NCBI GenBank assembly: GCA_947443645.1
Contig: CANEXF010000001.1
Span: forward strand, 1-64,000
Direction of reading: 5' to 3'
Length of the DNA stretch: 64,000 nt
Source of the DNA: Comamonadaceae bacterium
GTDB taxonomy: Bacteria; Pseudomonadota; Gammaproteobacteria; Burkholderiales; Burkholderiaceae_C
A model generated the notes under the pieces. It was given only the letters and a program-made list of their open reading frames with translations. It was not told where the DNA came from and did not search any database. Below, in pieces: positions 27,112-34,095 of this stretch; the stretch's first letter is position 1, and each line of letters begins with the position of its first letter. Position numbers and translations under genes: made by a program.

Positions 27112-27722
27112 GGCGCACCCGCCAGCAGGGCGCTGCGCAGTTGCGGCTCAGAGGTTTTGGGAGACAGCCAGATGCCAAAAAACAGCTGGGCGAATTCGGC
27201 GTCGAGAATCTCGCCGCTGGCTTGTCCATTGACAAAAAAGCTCGCGCCCACACCGGGTCGATGCAGGCCTGTGAGCTGGTCGCCTTTTTTGACATTGGGC
27301 AGCACGCGCAGCATGTCTGCCACCCAGGCCTTGGCCTTGACTTCGCTGATGCTGCTTGCGCGGCGCATCTCGGTGATGGAGCGCTCGGCAATGTCCCGGT
27401 TGGAAAAATCTCGCAGATAGGCCAACTCCAACGCAAAGGGCTGGCTTGCCAGAAGCGCTGTATTGAAGCCCGGCGCAGCCAGCAGCCGTGCGTCATAGAT
27501 CTGCAAGCCCCAGTAAGTCAGGCGACCCTGGCCTACCAGCCGGGACTGCGGCAGCAAGGCCTGGAGTTGTTGGCGCATGTCAGCGCTGGCTGCCGCCGCC
27601 GTTTCAGCGCGCGCCTGATCGACTTGCGCTTGCGCCATGCCGGCCATGAGCAGCGCGGCCAGGCAGACGGCAAGGCCGGCATGGCGCTTGAAGTGCAGCT
27701 TGAGCTTGCCGGATTTGCGCAT
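27108..27722 (-). CDS. Chalcone-isomerase-like periplasmic protein
   Basis: 204 aa. Basic N-terminus and signal peptide (AGLAVCLAALLMAGMAQAQ). The mature part fits the chalcone-isomerase-like (Chalcone_3) family: LVGQGRLTYWGLQIYDARL, FALELAYLRDFSNRDIAERS, ISEVKAKAWVADMLRVLPNVKKGDQ and a C-terminal GIWLSPKT. Family members are thought to bind fatty acids rather than isomerise chalcones. It starts 17 bases after the cfa stop and overlaps the MFS start by 4 bases. Confidence 0.85.
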   Translation of the reverse strand: MRKSGKLKLHFKRHAGLAVCLAALLMAGMAQAQVDQARAETAAAASADMRQQLQALLPQSRLVGQGRLTYWGLQIYDARLLAAPGFNTALLASQPFALELAYLRDFSNRDIAERSITEMRRASSISEVKAKAWVADMLRVLPNVKKGDQLTGLHRPGVGASFFVNGQASGEILDAEFAQLFFGIWLSPKTSEPQLRSALLAGAP

Positions 27723-27739
27723 GGCCTATTGGCGTTTGT

Positions 27740-29059
27740 TCACGCGGGCTTGCGCAGCGTGTACTGGACCACATCGGTATTGGCTTGCGTGAAAGCCGCC
27801 TCGCAGTAGCACAGGTAAAACTCCCAGATGCGAATAAAGCGTCTGTCAAAGCCGAGCTGCAGCACATGTGACTCCTGGGCCATGAAACTTTCGCGCCACA
27901 GCTGCAGCGTGCGCGCATAGTCCTGGCCAAAGGAAAACTCATCCACCAGCTCCAGGCCGGCGGCTGAGGCCTGCGCGCGAAACTCTTTTGGGCTGGGCAG
28001 GCAGCCACCCGGAAAAATGTATTGCTGGATGAAGTCGGTCGAGCTGATGTAGCGTTCAAACAGGCTGTCGGCGATCACGATGCTCTGGATGCAGGCGTGG
28101 CCGCCAGGCTTGAGCAGGCGCGCCACCGTCGCAAAATATTCTGGCCAGTACTGGCGGCCCACGGCTTCAACCATCTCAATCGAGCAGATGGCGTCAAACG
28201 GCGCATCGGCCGTGGTTTTACCAATGTCTCGGTAGTCCTGCAGGCGCAATTGCGCCCCCACGCTCCCCACTGCGTGTGGCTCGCTGCCCCCCGAGGGGGC
28301 CGTGCCTTGCTTGGGGCGGCCCGGCGCTGCGGCGGCGCTTGGGATGCCTGCCCGCGTCATGCGGGCTTGTGCCCAGGCAAGCTGTTCGGTACTGAGCGTC
28401 ACGCCGACCACATTGGCCTCGAATTCGAGTACGGCCTTTTCGGCCAGCGCGCCCCAGCCGCAGCCAATTTCGAGCACGCGGTCGCCGGGCTTGACCTGCG
28501 CCATGCGCAGCGCGCGTGCGACTTTGGCGTGCTGGGCCTCTTGCATAGAGGTCTCTGGCGTTTCGAAAATCGCCGATGAATAGTTCATCGTGCCATCCAG
28601 CCAGAGCTCATAAAAAGCATTGCCCAGGTCGTAGTGCGCGTGGATATTTTTCTTGCTGTTGGCTTTGCTGTTGCGGTTGAGCAAGTGCTTGATCCGGTAG
28701 GCCAGGCGTCCCAGCCAGGTGCCGTAAATCACATCCTCAACTTCCTTGCGGTTGAGGATGAAAACGCGCAGCAGCTCGGTCAGGTGCGGCGTGGTCCAGT
28801 CACCGGCGATAAAGCTTTCGGCAAAACCAATGTCACCCGACTTGAGCGCTGCGCTGCAGCCGTTCCAGTTGAGCAAATGCAAGCTGGCCATGGGACTTTG
28901 GCCATTGCCAAAGCGCTGCACCGAGCCGTCAGGTAGTTTGACGGTGAGCGTGCCGTGCTTGAGCCGCAGCAGCAGTTTCAAGGCCGTGCGCGCAGCCGTT
29001 GGTGCGTCGACAGGCATCACAAAGCCGGCCGTGGTGGAGCTAGGGTTGGAGGAGTTCAT
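27740..29059 (-). CDS. cfa: Cyclopropane-fatty-acid-synthase-like SAM methyltransferase with repeat-encoded insert
   Basis: 439 aa, Cfa/Mmt family, methylating unsaturated acyl chains of phospholipids with SAM. Motifs: KANSKKNIHAHYDLGNAFYE, LWLDGTMNYSSAIFE, VLEIGCGWGALAEKAV (SAM site), ICSIEMVEAVGRQYW and QQYIFPGGCLPS. Residues about 245-270, between the SAM-domain segments EQLAWAQARM and LRLQDYRDIG, are an Ala/Gly/Pro-rich insert (APGRPKQGTAPSGGSEPHAV) encoded by a family B repeat. The rest of the catalytic core looks intact. It is coupled to DUF1365 by a 4-base overlap. ATG 29059 was chosen because it gives that overlap. Confidence 0.92.
   Translation of the reverse strand: MNSSNPSSTTAGFVMPVDAPTAARTALKLLLRLKHGTLTVKLPDGSVQRFGNGQSPMASLHLLNWNGCSAALKSGDIGFAESFIAGDWTTPHLTELLRVFILNRKEVEDVIYGTWLGRLAYRIKHLLNRNSKANSKKNIHAHYDLGNAFYELWLDGTMNYSSAIFETPETSMQEAQHAKVARALRMAQVKPGDRVLEIGCGWGALAEKAVLEFEANVVGVTLSTEQLAWAQARMTRAGIPSAAAAPGRPKQGTAPSGGSEPHAVGSVGAQLRLQDYRDIGKTTADAPFDAICSIEMVEAVGRQYWPEYFATVARLLKPGGHACIQSIVIADSLFERYISSTDFIQQYIFPGGCLPSPKEFRAQASAAGLELVDEFSFGQDYARTLQLWRESFMAQESHVLQLGFDRRFIRIWEFYLCYCEAAFTQANTDVVQYTLRKPA
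28253..28325 (-). repeat. Family B repeat inside cfa
   Basis: Plus-strand reading GCCCCCACGCTCCCCACTGC..GGCTCGCTGCCCCCCGAGGGGGC..GGGGCGGCCC is the reverse complement of the family B pattern at 19990-20122. It is in frame in the minus-strand cfa and adds about 25 residues. Confidence 0.9.
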
Positions 29060-29958
29060 CGCGTCACAAATGTTTCTGGAGGCTTGGGTTTTTTGATAAA
29101 AGGCACATGTTTGCGCCACAGCTTGAAGGCTTGCCAGTGGATGCGCGCCACCACGCCCAAGGTCATCGCCGGGTAACGCCACAAAGCCTTGCGCAGGCTG
29201 CTGCGCGTGACCGGCTCCAGCGTGCCGTTGACACTGGTTTCGAGCAAGGGCCCGGTGTTGTCGTCATAGTCGATGCGGGCTACGGTCTTAATGCTGCCTT
29301 CATGCGTGCTGCGCATGAAGCGAAAGCGGTAGCCGCCTTCAAGTGTGCAAAACGGCGAGACATGAAAAACCTTGTCGGCCTTGAGCTCCTGGCCATACTG
29401 CGGCGCGTCTAGCAGATAGCAGTGACGTTCGCCAAAGGTGTTGTTGACCTCCACCACGATGGCGCGCAGGCTGCCATCGCTTGCGTGGCAATACCAGAAA
29501 CTCACCGGCTTGAAGGTGTAGCCCAGCACCCGCGGGTAGGTGTGCAGCCAGATCTCGCCAAGCGCGTCCGCAATGCCTTCACGCTTCAAGAGCTCGTCAA
29601 TCCACGCCAGCGCGTTGTCACGCCCGTCGCCATGGTCACGGTCAAAAAAGCTCAGCAGCGCACGGCGGTTGTGCGCGAGCGCGCCGCTGCCGTGTTGCTG
29701 CATGGCGCGCATGGGCAGCATCAAAAAGTAAGTCGGGTAGGCGAAGGCGTTGCGCGCGGGCTTGAGCCGGAGGTGCCTAACCCGGCCAAAACCCAGCAGG
29801 GGGGTTAAGGCCCCCACGCTTGCCGCTTCGCGTACTGCGCTGCCCCCCGGGGGGGCTGAACTTGCTCGGGGCGGCCCTTCGCTGCGTTCGCCCAAGGCCC
29901 TCACGCTTTCTAATTCAGAAGACCCGCCGTCCTCGTTGGGGCCGGTGCTGGCAGTCAT
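29056..29958 (-). CDS. DUF1365 protein with repeat-encoded N-terminus
   Basis: 300 aa. From residue 55 the protein matches DUF1365 (LGFGRVRHLRLKPARNAFAY, FFDRDHGDGRDNALAW, LLDAPQYGQELKADKVFHVSPF). This family is nearly always encoded between an FAD amine-oxidase-like gene and cfa. Residues about 24-51 (GPPRASSAPPGGSAVREAAS) come from a family B repeat, and the whole first 50 residues lack family similarity, so the original start may have been near residue 54 and replaced. The ATG at 29958 overlaps the upstream stop by 4 bases. Function unproven; linked to lipid modification by context. Confidence 0.9.
   Translation of the reverse strand: MTASTGPNEDGGSSELESVRALGERSEGPPRASSAPPGGSAVREAASVGALTPLLGFGRVRHLRLKPARNAFAYPTYFLMLPMRAMQQHGSGALAHNRRALLSFFDRDHGDGRDNALAWIDELLKREGIADALGEIWLHTYPRVLGYTFKPVSFWYCHASDGSLRAIVVEVNNTFGERHCYLLDAPQYGQELKADKVFHVSPFCTLEGGYRFRFMRSTHEGSIKTVARIDYDDNTGPLLETSVNGTLEPVTRSSLRKALWRYPAMTLGVVARIHWQAFKLWRKHVPFIKKPKPPETFVTR
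29808..29890 (-). repeat. Family B repeat at the start of the DUF1365 gene
   Basis: Plus-strand reading AGGCCCCCACGCTTGCCGCT..CTGCCCCCCGGGGGGGCTGAA..GGGGCGGCCC, the reverse complement of the family B unit; in frame with DUF1365 codons about 24-51. Confidence 0.88.
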
Positions 29959-31331
29959 GCATGCGCTCCGCTGGCTTCCTGCAGCAGTTGACGCGCCGCA
30001 TTCAGGCCCGATTTGAGCCCGTCTTCATGAAAGCCGTAACCTGTCCATGCGCCGCAGAAATAGCTGTGTCGCTGGCCTTGCAGTTGCGCCACCTGGCCTT
30101 GCGCGCGAATGGCAGCCAGGTCAAAGACCGGATGGGCGTAATCGAACTCGCCCACGATGTGCTCAGGCGCAATCTCGCGCACGGGATTGAGCGACACCAG
30201 CACCGGCTGGCTAAAAGGCAGCGGCTGCAGCATGTTGAGCAGGTAGTGAAGGCAGACCTGCGCTGATTCACGGTCGGTGTGTTGTGCGCGCTCGTAATTC
30301 CATGCCGCCCAGGCCAGCTTCTTTTTGGGCAACACCGAGGCGTCGGTGTGCAGCACGGCTCGGTTGGGTTGGTAGCGAATGGCGCCCAGCGCCTGTTGCT
30401 CAGCTTCTGTCGCGTCACCCAGCATGGCCAGCGACTGGTCGGAATGCGCGGCCATCACGACCTTGTCAAAGTATTCGGTACCGCTGTCGGTGATGATGCG
30501 CACGCCGCCCTGCGCCAGGCGGGCATCGCGTGCAACCATGCGCACAGGCGTGTTCAGCCGCTTGTCGTCAATCCTGGCAATGATTTTTTCGACGTAGTGA
30601 CGCGCACCGCCCGTCACGGTCCACCACTGCGGCCGGTTGGCGACCTGTATCAGGCCGTGGTTGTAGCAAAAGCGGATCATGGTGGCCACGGGGAATTGCA
30701 GCATCTGGTCGGTCGGACAGGACCAGATGCAACCCATCATGGGCAGAAAGTACCAGTCACGAAATTCGGCGGAGAATTTTTCAGCCTGCAGAAAATCAGC
30801 CAGCGGCTGCATCAGCGCGGCCTCTGCATTGCCGTCCATGGATGTGGCCAAGGCTGTGGTGATGCGGTTAAACCGCATGATGTCGCGCAGCATGCGCAAA
30901 AACTTCCAGTTCAACAGGTTGCGGCGCTGCACAAACACGCTGTTCAGGCTGGAGCCGCTCCATTCAAGCGCTTGCCCTTTGCCGCCGGCTCCAAACGCGC
31001 CAGGTATCTTGACCGAAAACGACATGTCCGACTTCGCGGTTGCGACATCGAGTTCGGCAAGCAAGGCGATCAGATTTGGATAGGTGCGTTCGTTGAAGAC
31101 TAAAAAACCGGTGTCCACGCCATGTGTTTGTGGGCCTTGCGGCGTTGGCAGCGTGACATCAACCGTGTGGGTGTGGCCGCCAAAATAGTCACCTGCTTCA
31201 AACAGTGTGATGTCTGCCAGGCCTTCAAGGCTGTGCGCGGCAGCCAGCCCTGAAATGCCAGAGCCGACGATGGCCACGCGAGGCCGTGCAGGAAGCGGTG
31301 AAGCAGGGTTGCTCAGGAAGGGGCTGAACAT
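29955..31331 (-). CDS. FAD-dependent amine-oxidase-like oxidoreductase (first gene of lipid operon)
   Basis: 458 aa, NAD(P)/FAD-binding flavoprotein of the COG2907 type. Rossmann motif VAIVGSGISGLAAAHSL with acidic FEAGDYFGGHTHT, then GVDTGFLVFNERTYPNLIALL, a substrate-domain NRPQWWTVTGGARHYVEKI and a C-terminal FAD segment FCGAWTGYGFHEDGLKSG. It is the lead gene of a coupled series FAD - DUF1365 - cfa - chalcone-isomerase-like - MFS - DUF3833 - SDR. In other proteobacteria such sets often belong to an ECF sigma/ChrR singlet-oxygen regulon, but no rpoE/chrR or photolyase gene is present here. Confidence 0.9.
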   Translation of the reverse strand: MFSPFLSNPASPLPARPRVAIVGSGISGLAAAHSLEGLADITLFEAGDYFGGHTHTVDVTLPTPQGPQTHGVDTGFLVFNERTYPNLIALLAELDVATAKSDMSFSVKIPGAFGAGGKGQALEWSGSSLNSVFVQRRNLLNWKFLRMLRDIMRFNRITTALATSMDGNAEAALMQPLADFLQAEKFSAEFRDWYFLPMMGCIWSCPTDQMLQFPVATMIRFCYNHGLIQVANRPQWWTVTGGARHYVEKIIARIDDKRLNTPVRMVARDARLAQGGVRIITDSGTEYFDKVVMAAHSDQSLAMLGDATEAEQQALGAIRYQPNRAVLHTDASVLPKKKLAWAAWNYERAQHTDRESAQVCLHYLLNMLQPLPFSQPVLVSLNPVREIAPEHIVGEFDYAHPVFDLAAIRAQGQVAQLQGQRHSYFCGAWTGYGFHEDGLKSGLNAARQLLQEASGAHA

Positions 31332-31726
31332 GCTCAGCCGCCTAAAGATAAAAATGCTGCGAAACGCCCCGACGCGAACGAGGGAGGGAGGGAGGAGGAG
31401 GAGCGCCCCGGGATTTCATCGGCGCTGTAAAAGCGCAGACGGCCTCGCAACAATGAAACTGTATTGCCGAGTTGGCCGGCTTTTGCAAACCACTCAAGCC
31501 CCTGTACGAGCGAGTACTGGCGCAGGTAGTTCCCCAGTTTTTCCGAAATGGCGAGGTAATAATTTGTTAACTGGAGTGGTCTCATGGGGGTCGTCGGCGT
31601 GGCGGCTCGGGCAGGGGTTCGCGGACGACTTTATCCGCTCGATGCCAAACCATCATAAGCCCTAAGTTACCGAGCAGTCAAATAGTGACTCGTCGGTAAC
31701 TATATTCCCGGATACGTGGAAAGGGT
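31332..31726. other. 395-base region upstream of the lipid operon with purine tract and inverted repeat
   Basis: No confident gene. Two structures stand out. First, a plus-strand purine run AGGGAGGGAGGGAGGAGGAG at 31381-31402, which is a CT-rich tract in the operon's 5' leader. Second, a large inverted repeat at 31665-31701. A minus-strand reading frame (31334-31585, 83 codons) has no recognisable similarity. The operon promoter should lie here; I could not place it with confidence. Confidence 0.5.
31665..31701. other. Long inverted repeat / hairpin downstream of glutathione peroxidase
   Basis: AGTTACCGA (9) - GC - AGTCA (5) - AATAG loop - TGACT (5) - CG - TCGGTAACT (9). Both stems are perfect, separated by a 2x2 mismatch. 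It lies 26 bases beyond the peroxidase stop on the minus strand without a U-run, so it may be a terminator-like 3' stabiliser or a dimeric operator. Confidence 0.7.
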
Positions 31727-32341
31727 TTATTTCGCTGCCAGCTGCTTTTCGATTTCCCGCACAAATGCCCGGCTTTTGGGGTCAGCCATGGAATTGAAGC
31801 TGGTGACGCTCTGGCCATCACGGCCAATGACATATTTGTAGAAGTTCCAGCGCGGCGCTTTACCGGTCTTGGCCGCGAGCTGCTTGAACAGCGGGTTGGC
31901 ATCTTTGCCGCTCACGCTGGACTTGGCGAACATGGGGAATTTCACACCAAAGGTGTTCTCACAAAAATCAGCAATCTCCTTGTTGCTGCCGGTTTCCTGC
32001 GCAAAGTCATTTGACGGAAACCCCAGCACCACCAGGCCCTGATCGCGGTATTTTGCATACAGTGCCTCCAGACCTTCGTACTGCGAGGTAAAGCCGCAAA
32101 AGCTCGCCGTGTTGACGACCACCACGACTTTGCCGCTGTACTGGCACAGCGACTGCGGCTTCTCATCCTGCAGGCGCAAAAAGCTTTGCTGAAGCAGTCC
32201 ACTACAGGCAGTTTCAGTCGCCGCGCCTGTTGGGCGTGCTTCGGAGGGCGTTGCCGCCAGCAGGGACTGACCTGACAGCGCAAGAAGGGCCAACAGGCAG
32301 GCCGAAGCGAGGCTGGATTTAAGGACTGTGGTGGTGCGCAT
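31727..32341 (-). CDS. Exported glutathione-peroxidase-family thiol peroxidase
   Basis: 204 aa. N-terminal signal peptide (SLASACLLALLALSGQSLLAA) precedes a GPx fold: VVVVVNTASFCGFTSQYEGL with peroxidatic Cys82, VLGFPSNDFAQETGSNKEI, and RWNFYKYVIGRDG with the Trp/Asn of the active site. The usual FPCNQF motif reads FPSNDF here, so the resolving-type Cys and the Gln are replaced. Periplasmic location is unusual for the family but seen in other bacteria. It stands alone, possibly coordinated with the neighbouring lipid operon in oxidative stress (inference). Confidence 0.9.
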   Translation of the reverse strand: MRTTTVLKSSLASACLLALLALSGQSLLAATPSEARPTGAATETACSGLLQQSFLRLQDEKPQSLCQYSGKVVVVVNTASFCGFTSQYEGLEALYAKYRDQGLVVLGFPSNDFAQETGSNKEIADFCENTFGVKFPMFAKSSVSGKDANPLFKQLAAKTGKAPRWNFYKYVIGRDGQSVTSFNSMADPKSRAFVREIEKQLAAK

Positions 32342-32692
32342 GGTCTGAGTGGTTTGAAAAATCGTCAGGGGTGATCGCAAGGACGGCCAGTCGAGTGCGA
32401 GAAGGTTTTTTGAGGCTATCAGATTCGCGCAACCGGCGTTAGGTTCTGCCCGTCAAAGCCCTTTGATGCAAATTGCTGCAGCAAGTACGCTCAAAACATC
32501 ATGCATGGGCTGGCCAATGTACCCAATCTCCGCTGGGGCTACGTGGGGTTTAAGTCAAGGCGCGTCACATTACCCGTCTAGAATTCTTCAAATATTACTA
32601 AGCGATGCACTTGCATCTCAGGTAGTTCTTGCGCGCATGAGGGCGCATGACTGCTGCAAAACTGTTGCGTTGCCGATGGCGAAGGAGTTCAT
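32342..32692. other. 351-base divergent intergenic region
   Basis: Lies between the glutathione peroxidase (-) and the ferritin-like gene (+). No gene, repeat or convincing promoter boxes recognised, apart from a GAAGGAG ribosome-binding site at its right end. Presumably carries both promoters. Confidence 0.4.
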
Positions 32693-33550
32693 ATGCTTTA
32701 CCCCGAACTGTTTAAACAGCTGGAGTCCGTGCGCTGGGACATGGAAAAGGATATTCCCTGGGCCAGTTTCGATGCCTCCAAGCTGTCTGATGAGCAGGCT
32801 CAAACCATCAAGATGAATGCCATCACCGAGTGGGCAGCGCTGCCGGCCACGGAGATGTTTTTGCGTGACAACAAGGACGACAGTGACTTTTCGGCCTTCA
32901 TGTCCATCTGGTTTTTTGAAGAGCAAAAACACTCGCTGGTACTGATGGAATACCTCAGGCGTTTCCGGCCAGAGCTGGTGCCTACCGAGCAAGAGCTGCA
33001 CGAAGTCCGATTCGAGTTTGAGCCCGCGCCGCCGCTGGAAACATTGATGCTGCATTTTTGTGGCGAGATTCGTCTGAACCACTGGTATCGCTGCGCCAGC
33101 CAATGGCATACCGAGCCTGTCATCAAGCAAATTTATACCCAGCTCAGTCAGGATGAAGCGCGTCATGGCGGCGCTTACCTGCGCTACATGAAGCGCGCCA
33201 TCAGCAAATCGGGTAATGAAGCGCTGGCGGCCTTCACCAAAGTGGGCGTGCTCATGGCGAGCGCGCGGCGCACGGCGCAGGCGCTGCACCCGACCAATTT
33301 GCATGTGAACAAAAACCTGTTTCCGCGTGACACCATTCAGTCTCGCCTGCCCAACCCCGAGTGGCTGGAGCACTGGCTGGACACCCAGATCAAGTTTGAC
33401 GCTGCCTGGGAAGGAAAAGTGGTTGAACGCATCCTGCACAACCTGAGCCTGCTGATGAACCAGAGCTTCAAGACCGTGCAGGAACTCAACCGCTATCGCA
33501 AGGAACTTGCGCGGGGAATCGCCGGCACGGCCCTGCCGCAAGTCCTGTGA
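32693..33550 (+). CDS. Ferritin-like diiron protein
   Basis: 285 aa, all-helical, with two carboxylate/His pairs of a diiron site: an early Glu (ITEWAALPATEMF) with FFEEQKHS, then CGEIRLNH and LSQDEARHGG. This E..EExxH/E..DExxH pattern is shared by acyl-ACP desaturases, ribonucleotide reductase-like proteins and rubrerythrins; substrate unknown. A perfect GAAGGAG sits 6 bases before the ATG. Its stop overlaps the rfaE2 start (GTGA), so the two are coupled. Given the ACP and ketosynthase nearby, an acyl-modifying role is possible but unproven. Confidence 0.82.
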   Translation: MLYPELFKQLESVRWDMEKDIPWASFDASKLSDEQAQTIKMNAITEWAALPATEMFLRDNKDDSDFSAFMSIWFFEEQKHSLVLMEYLRRFRPELVPTEQELHEVRFEFEPAPPLETLMLHFCGEIRLNHWYRCASQWHTEPVIKQIYTQLSQDEARHGGAYLRYMKRAISKSGNEALAAFTKVGVLMASARRTAQALHPTNLHVNKNLFPRDTIQSRLPNPEWLEHWLDTQIKFDAAWEGKVVERILHNLSLLMNQSFKTVQELNRYRKELARGIAGTALPQVL

Positions 33551-34032
33551 GCGCGCCTGCATTCCTCCAGAAGATAGCTTCCCGCGAAGACGCGCTGCGC
33601 CGCATGGCGGCCTTGCCTGGGCCGGTGGTGTTTACCAACGGGGTCTTTGATGTGCTGCACCGCGGCCACGCGACCTATCTGGCGCAGGCGCGTGCCTTGG
33701 GTGGCAGCCTGGTGGTGGCGCTCAATACGGACGCGTCAGCGCGGCGTCTGGGCAAAGGCCCGGAGCGGCCTTTGAACAACGAGCAGGACAGGGCAGCGAT
33801 GATGGCCGCGCTGGAGTCTGTCAGCCTGGTGACCTGGTTTGACGAAGACACGCCACTGGCGCTGATCAGCGAGCTCAAGCCGGATATTTTGGTCAAGGGC
33901 GGTGACTACGACATGCGCAAGCTGGCCGAGACCCAGGTAGTGGAGAGCTATGGCGGCAAGGCGCTGGCGATTGCGTTTGTTGACGGCTACTCGACCACCG
34001 CGCTGGTCAACAAGATCCGTAAAGGCGATTGA
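33547..34032 (+). CDS. rfaE2: D-glycero-beta-D-manno-heptose 1-phosphate adenylyltransferase
   Basis: 161-aa nucleotidyltransferase equivalent to domain II of HldE, forming ADP-heptose for LPS inner core. Signature TNGVFDVLHRGHATYLAQAR (HxGH), LNTDASARRLGKGPERP and LVKGGDYDMRKLAETQVVESYGG. It starts with GTG overlapping the upstream TGA by 4 bases. The kinase domain (rfaE1) is not in the window, the normal split arrangement in Burkholderiales. Confidence 0.95.
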   Translation: MSAPAFLQKIASREDALRRMAALPGPVVFTNGVFDVLHRGHATYLAQARALGGSLVVALNTDASARRLGKGPERPLNNEQDRAAMMAALESVSLVTWFDEDTPLALISELKPDILVKGGDYDMRKLAETQVVESYGGKALAIAFVDGYSTTALVNKIRKGD

Positions 34033-34095
34033 TTCGAGGTCGCGGGCCGATCTTCGCTGCTTTTGCGGCCTTTGTGCTTGGAGTGCTGCCGCGCT

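Noticed and set aside
31334..31585. 83-codon minus-strand ORF upstream of the FAD oxidoreductase
   Set aside because: Its 3' part is the low-complexity CT-rich tract and no family is recognised. Kept only as a note in the intergenic entry.
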